This document shows positions 53,774-61,120 of a stretch of 64,000 bases of DNA, piece after piece; position 1 is the first letter of the stretch, and the number at the start of each line of letters is the position of its first letter. The stretch covers positions 806,001 through 870,000 of the forward strand of contig NZ_JACAWV010000007.1 of assembly GCF_013390595.1 (NCBI RefSeq). The letters run 5' to 3'. Made by a program: the position numbers and the translations under genes. The notes under the pieces were generated by a model. That model worked only from the letters and a program-made list of their open reading frames with translations, did no database searches and was not told the DNA's origin. The DNA comes from Rhizobium sp. RM (GTDB lineage: Bacteria; Pseudomonadota; Alphaproteobacteria; Rhizobiales; Rhizobiaceae).

Positions 53774-55630
53774 TCAACGGAAGAGTTGTATCACGTTCTC
53801 TGTGCTGGCATTTGCGATAGAGAGCGACTGGATCGCAAGTTGCTCTTGTGTTTGCAAGGCCTTGAGCCTCGTCGACGCTTCATTCATGTCTGCATCGACG
53901 AGTCGACCGACGCCCCTGTCTATGGCTGCCATCAACTTGGCCGTGAACTCTGTCTGCATATCAATACGCATCGAGAGCGATCCTAGGATTGAAGCCCCGG
54001 CGACCACACGCTGAGAGGCAACCTCGATGTAGTCGATATATAGATCGACCGCGCCGGGGTTTTGCTCGATGTCGATGTTGAGAAAGTTCATTGCCGGGAT
54101 AGGCTCGATACTGACAACGATATTTGAGAATCCGATACTCGTGCCAGGTCCCCATTTTCTGTCGACTGATGGGTCAGATTTCACGATGATGTAGTTCGGG
54201 TCGGAAGCGGACACTTCGATGATCGTATTCGGCCATTCAGGGTCGATTAGAGACTTAAGCAGAGTGACCATTTCCTCTGCTGTTTCTACGGTACCTGTAT
54301 CTTTGCCAAGCAGGTCGTTAATGTAGGTGCGATTGAAGTTATGCGTTGTGGCAGACGCACCATTGACCGAAAAGCGGAAATCAACCTCAACCCCGTCAGC
54401 ATTATCGCCGTCTATGTGAAGCGTAAACTGCTCGAACCGCAGTGCAATGCCGGATCCCCGATCTCCGTAGTCGTATCGGTTCAAAAGACCACCTGTGCTG
54501 ACACCAACACTGCTGAGATTGGCGATCTCAACATAGTTGCCGTTGCCGTGAATCTGGCGTGTTGAAATAAGCATCGTAACAGGATCGCGCACGAATTTGT
54601 TGGACCCAGGCGGATCCTCCTTTGTGAACCGACCAGAGACAGATGCACCGTGCGGAGAAAGCAAAGAGTTCAACAAGTCTGCGAATTGCTCATTTGTCGA
54701 AACAATGCCCCCCCAGCTGGCATTGTAGGCATCCACCGTCGCTTTTGTGATGGTCAAACTCGCCGCCGAATATCCGGGATCGTAAGGTCCAGGCAAATCG
54801 TAGAGTTCGCCATAAACGCCGGTAAGTGCCGATGGATCGTATTCCTTATCCAGGATGAGATCGAATTTGATCTCCGCGCCAGGCGTATTAAAGTCCAGTG
54901 GTGCTCCATCCGGGAACGACATATTGAAAGACGCATTATCCCCGCTGTCACCGCGCGGATGCATCCATTCGGTCGATGTTTCGGTATGATAGACGGTCGG
55001 TGAACCACTCCAGGTGGAAGAACTGCCGAGAGACCTCATCCCACCAAGCGTTTTCACGTCACGCGGGTCAGCTTGCAACAAGCCGCCGCCGGTGGAATTG
55101 AAGAGGCTGATCTTGTCGAGGTGAACGTCCATCGTGCCTGTCGACACACCGCTTGACGACCTGACGAACGAAGAAATAACCGATGCCCTGTTCGTCTCGA
55201 TATCATAAATCTGTTCAATATTCGTGTTTAGCCAGTTCTGGCCATTGAAGCTTGACGACGTCGAGATGCCCTGCACCTGTGCTTTGAGCTGTTCCAGTTC
55301 CGTCTGGACTTTAGCTTTGTCGACACCATCCTCCTTGGCAGCAACGAGCTTAGCTTTGAACTGCGCCAGTACATCGATGACGGCGCTCATTCCAGAATAT
55401 GCGGTGTCAGTCTTTGCTGCACCCAAGCCAAGCGCGTCAGCGACGGCGGACACTGCCATCCGGTCCGCACGCATCGTTGTAGAGATTGACCAGTATGCAG
55501 CGTTATCCGCGGCAACATCCACGCGCAAGCCTGACGAAACCACCCGTTGGGCTTCACCTAAATCAGCGGAAATTGCACGCAGAGTTTGGAGCGCAGATAT
55601 TGCAGCCCCATTCGTTAGAATGGAGGTCAT
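53774..55630 (-). CDS. Long flagellin with expanded central domain
   Basis: This 618-residue flagellin is a lone gene. Its N-terminal ~150 residues (SILTNGAAISALQTLRAI, VSSGLRVDVAADNAAYWSIS) and C-terminal ~75 residues (GRLVDADMNEASTRLKALQT, ending ENVIQLFR) are normal rhizobial D0/D1 parts. The ~390-residue middle replaces the usual ~100-200-residue variable region and shows no clear repeat by eye. No other flagellar gene is in the window. Base composition appears lower in GC than the neighbours. It could be a minor filament subunit or a secreted adhesin-like flagellin. Confidence 0.9.
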   Translation of the reverse strand: MTSILTNGAAISALQTLRAISADLGEAQRVVSSGLRVDVAADNAAYWSISTTMRADRMAVSAVADALGLGAAKTDTAYSGMSAVIDVLAQFKAKLVAAKEDGVDKAKVQTELEQLKAQVQGISTSSSFNGQNWLNTNIEQIYDIETNRASVISSFVRSSSGVSTGTMDVHLDKISLFNSTGGGLLQADPRDVKTLGGMRSLGSSSTWSGSPTVYHTETSTEWMHPRGDSGDNASFNMSFPDGAPLDFNTPGAEIKFDLILDKEYDPSALTGVYGELYDLPGPYDPGYSAASLTITKATVDAYNASWGGIVSTNEQFADLLNSLLSPHGASVSGRFTKEDPPGSNKFVRDPVTMLISTRQIHGNGNYVEIANLSSVGVSTGGLLNRYDYGDRGSGIALRFEQFTLHIDGDNADGVEVDFRFSVNGASATTHNFNRTYINDLLGKDTGTVETAEEMVTLLKSLIDPEWPNTIIEVSASDPNYIIVKSDPSVDRKWGPGTSIGFSNIVVSIEPIPAMNFLNIDIEQNPGAVDLYIDYIEVASQRVVAGASILGSLSMRIDMQTEFTAKLMAAIDRGVGRLVDADMNEASTRLKALQTQEQLAIQSLSIANASTENVIQLFR

Positions 55631-55908
55631 GGTACTCAGCCTTGGTGGGATAAACTCATCATGAGCAGAAAATCACGATGGGATACAACCATTTAGAGCG
55701 TTAATGCGCAGTTAACGGAAAACGCGATATCTCTGCAGAACACAACCATTAATAGTTGATTTTGATCTGGGAAAATGCGGATCTAGAGGTCAATTGTCTC
55801 GATGTGCACGCACGCGAACGTTCAAGATCAAGGAGAGCAAACGCTCTCCCAAGTTACGTTTTTTGCCCGCTTGGAAAACTACTCTGGCAAACGTGGCGCG
55901 CGTTGGGT
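55631..55908. promoter_or_regulatory. Upstream region of the flagellin gene with repeats
   Basis: CGTTAA-N7-TTAACG (55699-55717) is a perfect dyad about 70 bp before the flagellin ATG. ACAACCATT is repeated directly at 55685-55693 and 55742-55750. A GGAGAGC-AAAC-GCTCTCC stem-loop (55832-55849) may terminate the deacetylase transcript. I see no gene here. Confidence 0.45.
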
Positions 55909-56940
55909 CTAAATCAACCGAAACGGCAAACCGGAAATCAGCGCTTTCACATAGCGCTTTTTCTGAAAGTGGCCATTCAGTGAAACACGCGGCAACGCCG
56001 TGGGCTGGCGCAGGGATTGAGGTGTCAAGACACCCGGTCGCGTGGTGACGGCTGCCGGGAACCCGGCGGCCAGGGTGGCCTTCATCTCGCGGTCGGCTGC
56101 AGCGGTCGCCCATCCGTAGGGATAGGAAAACGACCGGGGACGTTGACCGACATAACCTTCAATCCGCGATGTCGACTGGCTGATTTCCTGGTGTAGGCGT
56201 TCGTTGCTGACCCGACGCATGTTGACATGTGTCATGGTATGCGCACCTAGATGGGCGAGCGGATCAGAGGAAAGCGCCGCCAATTCCCCCTTGTTCATCA
56301 CGAGCCGGTCGACGATTGCCATTGGGTCGATACCGTGGTGGCGCGCAGCAAGATCAATGCGGGCAACAGCCTCATCTTCATCCGTGGATGAGACGAACTG
56401 CTCAAAACGGATGAAGGCTGCAATCTTCTGTGCGGGAGTGGAGACCGAAACAGTTTCTTCGCCTTGACCAAAATCAAACCGGAAAGACGTGTTGTTCTTC
56501 GCCAGCGCCTCGGCCGTCTCCCACCATATGCTGCGGGTACGCTCGACAAAGCCCGGCGTGATGAAAATCGTGTAGGGAACAGCAAATTTGCGGAACACCG
56601 GTGCGGCATATTCGGCGTTGTTGCGGTAGCCATCGTCCAACGTGAAGGCGAAGAATTTTCGACCGTCATGCGGCTCCATGGTCAGCTGTGGCAGATCATG
56701 CAGGTGCGCCGGCAAGAGGCCGCATTCGAGTGCGGCCTCAATGGCAACGTCCAGAAATTCCGGAGTGATGGACAAGTGAGCATTGGGGGCAAAGCCGGGG
56801 GTTTTTTCTGGCGGACGAACATGATGCAATGTGAAGATCACGCCTCTTCCGCCAAGAGAGGGCTGAAGGGATCGCACGCCGGGTAGCGCCGACACTTCAA
56901 GTCCCGCGCGAATGGCAAGGTACTTCAACGACCGCTTCAT
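55909..56940 (-). CDS. Polysaccharide deacetylase family protein
   Basis: This 343-residue NodB-like carbohydrate esterase has a metal-binding aspartate pair in AFTLDDGYRNN, the H-x3-H motif in LGAHTMTHVNM and the arginine/tyrosine region SYPYG. No signal peptide is evident, so it may act on a lipid-linked or cytoplasmic-face sugar. It follows the ATP-grasp gene closely and is probably co-transcribed with it. ATG 56958 is an alternative start. The substrate is unknown. Confidence 0.88.
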   Translation of the reverse strand: MKRSLKYLAIRAGLEVSALPGVRSLQPSLGGRGVIFTLHHVRPPEKTPGFAPNAHLSITPEFLDVAIEAALECGLLPAHLHDLPQLTMEPHDGRKFFAFTLDDGYRNNAEYAAPVFRKFAVPYTIFITPGFVERTRSIWWETAEALAKNNTSFRFDFGQGEETVSVSTPAQKIAAFIRFEQFVSSTDEDEAVARIDLAARHHGIDPMAIVDRLVMNKGELAALSSDPLAHLGAHTMTHVNMRRVSNERLHQEISQSTSRIEGYVGQRPRSFSYPYGWATAAADREMKATLAAGFPAAVTTRPGVLTPQSLRQPTALPRVSLNGHFQKKRYVKALISGLPFRLI

Positions 56941-56963
56941 TGTCTTTGATAACAACATGCAGG

Positions 56964-58157
56964 TTACCGATGCTCTGACCGTATGGAGGGCAAAACCCTC
57001 TTTTTCATCACCCGCCACGCAGTCAGCGGCAAGTCGATCAGACCGGGAAGAGGATCCTGGGTCGCAAATGCCGCCCAGCAACGGACTTTACCAAGAGATG
57101 GAAACACGGCTGCGACACCGGACTGGCCGCGTCGCTTCAGTGTGAGGGCAGCGACAACATCACGGATGAAATAGGACCACGCGACGCCCTGCCGGGCGCT
57201 GGATACGTGTTTGCGGTTATCGCCATTGGCAAGGTGCCACAACATGCTTCCGAGATCGACGCCCGCAGCAGAGCACAAGGCAAACCACGACCAGGGACGC
57301 GGGTTTACGTCAAGAAGCTTCAGCGTGTCTGTGCGGCGATCAAGTTTGAACTCAGCTTCCACTAGCCCGCTATGTCCAACCGAGCTTAGAATCTTTCTTG
57401 CGGCTTCCACGGCACGCGGTTCGTCCACCACTTCGACATAGGTGCTCGTATACCCAAAATCGACAGGATATTGGCGGGTGCGGCGCGCCGTGAATTCGGC
57501 AACCGGTTCACCGTCTTTCCAGAGAGCTGCGTAGGAAAACTGGCTTTCCCCGCCACCAGGTATTAGCTCCTGCACCACCACGTTCTCCGCACCGATCTGC
57601 GCGCTTGCATCCGCATAGGCTTGCATCAACTCTGCAGGGGTCTCGGCTCTGATGACCTTGGCCTTGGCAATTGGCGTACCGCCACCGCCCATATTCGGTT
57701 TCAGGACCACAGGGAAAACGACATCTGCTTTCTCCAGATGTGCTATCGAAGCCGATTCGTAGGTTTTCGGAATTGCCACTCCAAGGTCCGTGGCACGCTT
57801 GTAAAGCAGCGGTTTTTCGCACAACCACTGCAGCGCCGTCCAGTCAGGCAGAACGATCGTATAAAGGGAAGACAAAATCTCGCGGTTTTCCGCAACGAAC
57901 TTGACCTCACCGTCGCCGGCAGGAACGAGAAGAGAGCCGCGCATATGCGGCCGCTCCGCCAAATCTGACAGGAATTGAAGCGCACCAGCGTCTTCCGCAC
58001 CTGACCAACGGATGGTTTCGTGCACGAAACGCGACCAGCCGGCCAGGGGAGAATCATGCGTGACGTAAGTGACGCGAACATTCAGGGCACCCAGGCTTCG
58101 CGCGAGGGCCAAAGTCCCGTGAGCGCCCCCAACAATAACAACGCCTGGAATAGTCAC
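56964..58157 (-). CDS. ATP-grasp carboxylate-amine ligase-like protein
   Basis: This 397-residue protein has an N-terminal Rossmann-like part (VVIVGGAHGTLALARSLG), an ATP-grasp fold with nucleotide-binding lysines (VVLKPNMGGGGTPIAKAK) and metal-binding acid/asparagine in LLDVNPRPWSW. ATP-grasp ligases join a carboxylate to an amine via an acyl phosphate. Relatives occur in polysaccharide-decoration clusters beside deacetylases. The start is a GTG. It pairs with the deacetylase that follows 23 bp later. Confidence 0.82.
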   Translation of the reverse strand: MTIPGVVIVGGAHGTLALARSLGALNVRVTYVTHDSPLAGWSRFVHETIRWSGAEDAGALQFLSDLAERPHMRGSLLVPAGDGEVKFVAENREILSSLYTIVLPDWTALQWLCEKPLLYKRATDLGVAIPKTYESASIAHLEKADVVFPVVLKPNMGGGGTPIAKAKVIRAETPAELMQAYADASAQIGAENVVVQELIPGGGESQFSYAALWKDGEPVAEFTARRTRQYPVDFGYTSTYVEVVDEPRAVEAARKILSSVGHSGLVEAEFKLDRRTDTLKLLDVNPRPWSWFALCSAAGVDLGSMLWHLANGDNRKHVSSARQGVAWSYFIRDVVAALTLKRRGQSGVAAVFPSLGKVRCWAAFATQDPLPGLIDLPLTAWRVMKKRVLPSIRSEHR

Positions 58158-58248
58158 AGCCTGATCCCCGTCTTATCCAATTCCTTAATGGCAAAAATTG
58201 ATAAACAAATTGGATAACGCCGACAGGCAACATTCACCCCTTTGAGGT

Positions 58249-58638
58249 TCAGGCCACGCTCTTTACCGGGCGAGGATCGCCATTGTCGTCGACAGCAACC
58301 ATGATGAACACGGCTTCCGTCACCTTCTCGCGGGAGTCCTGATAGTGCCGGCGGGTCCACGCCTCGATCTTGAGTGTGATGGAGGTTCGGCCGACCTTCT
58401 CGATGCGCGTGTAAACGCACAGGGTATCGCCGATCTTTACGGGCTTCTTGAAGACAATTTCATTGACGGCAACCGTAACTGTGCGTCCGCCCGCAACATC
58501 ATTAGCGCGGACAAATGCCGCAAGGTCCATCTGGGACATGACCCAGCCGCCAAAAATATCGCCTGCGGGATTGGCGTCTGCGGGCATTGCAAGAGTGCGA
58601 AGCGTGAGCTCCATATCGGCGGGTGGCTGCTGATCCAT
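58249..58638 (-). CDS. Acyl-CoA thioesterase (YciA-like hotdog)
   Basis: This 129-residue hotdog-fold thioesterase hydrolyses acyl-CoA to free acid and CoA. The catalytic aspartate lies in ANPAGDIFGGWVMSQMD, followed by VNEIVFKKPVKIGDTLCVY. ATG 58638 has AAGGA 8 bp upstream; the frame continues to 58701 with no site. It is monocistronic. Confidence 0.9.
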   Translation of the reverse strand: MDQQPPADMELTLRTLAMPADANPAGDIFGGWVMSQMDLAAFVRANDVAGGRTVTVAVNEIVFKKPVKIGDTLCVYTRIEKVGRTSITLKIEAWTRRHYQDSREKVTEAVFIMVAVDDNGDPRPVKSVA

Positions 58639-58772
58639 CTGAAAAATCCTTCCGGCTAACCTCCCGGCAAAGCCATTAAAGGACCCGAGAGGATGAGCCA
58701 ATAGCCGTTTTTTCGTAGCAGCCCTTCCGAAACAGCAAGGAATACCAAGGTCATGGTAAGCTTGGGTTAACC

Positions 58773-59009
58773 ATGATCCGTCAGGATTCCATGAAAAGGC
58801 ACGGGGGCATACGCATGGCCTATGACTGGACTGGGAACCAAACGACGCAGCAGCGTTATGACCGGATCGTCCTGACGATTGCTGGCGCGCTGCTTTTTAC
58901 CCTCGCGACAGGGACATTTGCTCTGCGCACACAGATTGAGCCCAAAAGCCCTGTTGCATTTGCAACCGTAGAGCCACTCAATTCGGAAGGCTGGCATTTG
59001 AGGCTTTGA
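58773..59009 (+). CDS. Small single-span membrane protein of unknown function
   Basis: This 78-residue protein has one hydrophobic helix (RIVLTIAGALLFTLATGTF) and a short outer tail. An AGGATT stretch precedes an internal ATG at 58791, and CGGGGG precedes ATG 58815, so the true start is uncertain. I do not recognise the family. It sits between the thioesterase and the ABC protein, convergent with the latter. Confidence 0.5.
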   Translation: MIRQDSMKRHGGIRMAYDWTGNQTTQQRYDRIVLTIAGALLFTLATGTFALRTQIEPKSPVAFATVEPLNSEGWHLRL

Positions 59010-59031
59010 CGCCACAAGTCATGGCTTCCGA

Positions 59032-60840
59032 TCAATCGGACTGTACTGACGGATCTGCTCCTGCTTCCGATGGTGCAATCAGATCGAGATGCGCGATTGC
59101 CGGCGAAAGTACGGCCAGAAATATCTCCGACCGGCCGATATAGATGATCGCGGTCCCCGCCATTTCGTTCAGAACACGGGCAAGTGTGTCCTGTGTCGAT
59201 TTCTCAAGCCCTTCAAGCAGATCGTCGACAACAAGGAACGAGGGTTTGAGTAAAAGCGCGTTGGCAACGCGGACACTGGCCTGTTCATCCGAATCAAGCC
59301 TCTTGTCCCACCGGATGCTTTCGTCGAGACGTGGCACAAGACCCGACAATCCGCAGGCTGTCAGGGCAGCCACGTAGTCTTCATCCGTAAACCGCTGCGG
59401 CGCACGTGGATACGCAAGAATCTCCCGTAGCGAGCCGGCCGGCAGATAACCGTGCTGGGCGATGAAAAGCGTGTCCGATTGCTCCGGCATTTCAATTCTG
59501 CCCTGCCCCCACGGCCACAGACCCGCCATAGCCGCAAACAGCAAACGCCGATTCACACCCTGCTCACCGTTGATCATCAAACGTTGCCCGGAGCCGATTT
59601 CCACATCGGGTTCACGCATCCGGAACCCGCGCTCCAGGCTGTCGCCACCTGCATCACGGCAAATTTCTACGGATTGCAGACGTATGCCTTCGTTTGGCGT
59701 GCCGCGTGCAAGGTCGATTGTCAGGCCGTGCTGTTCGACCTTATCCATCTGGATCAGAGCATTGCGGAATATGGAGACGCGCTGCAGGGTCGCTTTCCAG
59801 CTTGCGATGGGGCCGAAATTGTCGATGTACCATCGCAGCGCAGTATTGACCTGATTGAAGGCCCCCACCGCCATCATCAAACCACCGAACGTCAGATTTC
59901 CGGAGAAATAAACCGGCGCAGCAATCAGGATTGGTGCGACGATGGCAAGCCAGCCATAACCTGATGACACCCATGTGAGGTGCGTCAGCGCCATCGCCAG
60001 CCCGCGAATAACGCCCAGCACTGCGTCGATATCAATACCGATCCGTCGGCGTTCGTTTTTCTCGCCACGCGCCAGCGCAATAGCCGTCAGGTTTTCGCTG
60101 GCGCGCATCAACGAAAAGCGCAGTTCTGCCTCTTTCGAATAACGCTCCGCATTGAGGCCAACCAGACGATGACCGACAAGATTGCTCAGCAACGAGGCCG
60201 ACCCGGCATAAAGGATCGCCGCCCAAACCATGTATCCTGGAATAGCGACAAGATTACCGTTAATGTTGATCGCGAAACCGGCCGACAGTGTCCAGAGCAC
60301 GCCAATAAAGCTGACGAGAAGGATCGTGGCGTTTACCAGACCGATGGAAAGTGCCGTGCTGCTTTCGGCGAGATTGCGAACATCGTCATGTAGTCGCTGA
60401 TCCGGATTGATGGCAATGGCACCGAAACCCGCCAGCCGCGCCGCCCGTCCCGGCTTCAACCATTGATCCACCATGTCCTTGGCAAGCCCCTCGCGCATTT
60501 TCAGCGCGGTCATCTGATTGAGCCAGGTCTGGACGACGTTTAACAAAAGAAGGCAGCCAGCGATGACCGCGAAGACTTCCAGTTGATGGATGAAAGCGGA
60601 GAGGTCACGTCTTTCCAGAGCATTGTAAAACGGCGCATTCCACTCATTGAGACGGATTTGCCCGTAGGCCGTCAGCAAAATGATCGACAGCAGGGCGAAG
60701 GCGAGAAGAATGAGCCGGTTGCGCACCGGCGATGTCCAGAAAGCATTTCCCATGATCCGCAACTGTGCAGGGAAATCGAGGTCGAAGCCGGACATGCTTG
60801 CCATGTCCTTGCGCTGGGCGTCGGTTACCTTGGATACCAT
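59032..60840 (-). CDS. ABC transporter permease/ATPase fusion with degenerate nucleotide-binding domain
   Basis: This 602-residue protein of the YddA/SbmA-related ABC_membrane_2 group has about six helices (~40-340) with the family segment RLNEWNAPFYNALERRDLSA. The ATPase domain (~390-590) is degraded: Walker A reads GEQGVNRR, with no GKS/T; the signature reads LDSDEQ, not LSGGEQ; Walker B is LVVDDLLEGL; and the switch histidine is missing (IYIGRSE). It is probably unable to hydrolyse ATP. It may work with ion gradients, as SbmA/BacA does. Confidence 0.85.
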   Translation of the reverse strand: MVSKVTDAQRKDMASMSGFDLDFPAQLRIMGNAFWTSPVRNRLILLAFALLSIILLTAYGQIRLNEWNAPFYNALERRDLSAFIHQLEVFAVIAGCLLLLNVVQTWLNQMTALKMREGLAKDMVDQWLKPGRAARLAGFGAIAINPDQRLHDDVRNLAESSTALSIGLVNATILLVSFIGVLWTLSAGFAININGNLVAIPGYMVWAAILYAGSASLLSNLVGHRLVGLNAERYSKEAELRFSLMRASENLTAIALARGEKNERRRIGIDIDAVLGVIRGLAMALTHLTWVSSGYGWLAIVAPILIAAPVYFSGNLTFGGLMMAVGAFNQVNTALRWYIDNFGPIASWKATLQRVSIFRNALIQMDKVEQHGLTIDLARGTPNEGIRLQSVEICRDAGGDSLERGFRMREPDVEIGSGQRLMINGEQGVNRRLLFAAMAGLWPWGQGRIEMPEQSDTLFIAQHGYLPAGSLREILAYPRAPQRFTDEDYVAALTACGLSGLVPRLDESIRWDKRLDSDEQASVRVANALLLKPSFLVVDDLLEGLEKSTQDTLARVLNEMAGTAIIYIGRSEIFLAVLSPAIAHLDLIAPSEAGADPSVQSD

Positions 60841-61120
60841 TCGATCGATTCCGAAACTTCACAGTTGCAAAGGAGGCAGGTCACAATCCCGACCTTGCGA
60901 GGCCAAGCAATAACACGCCGTTCAACCTTGTCCACATCTGCGACAAAAACCTCAAAAAGCCAAAGCACTTCCTTGCGTCCGGCCACTCGCATCCGTCAGC
61001 AACAACTCGGGATTGCCCGTCAAAACGTCCTTGCTTTCTTTTCCTGCATTGCACAAAATCCCTGTAATTTCAGAGGGGCGGACAAACCGCATAAGCCGGA
61101 AAAACCGGGCAAGGTAGACG

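Noticed and set aside
53547..55908. A complete genomic island integrated at tRNA-Gln
   Set aside because: No integrase gene and no second copy of the tRNA 3' end was seen in the window, so only an atypical segment beside a tRNA is reported.
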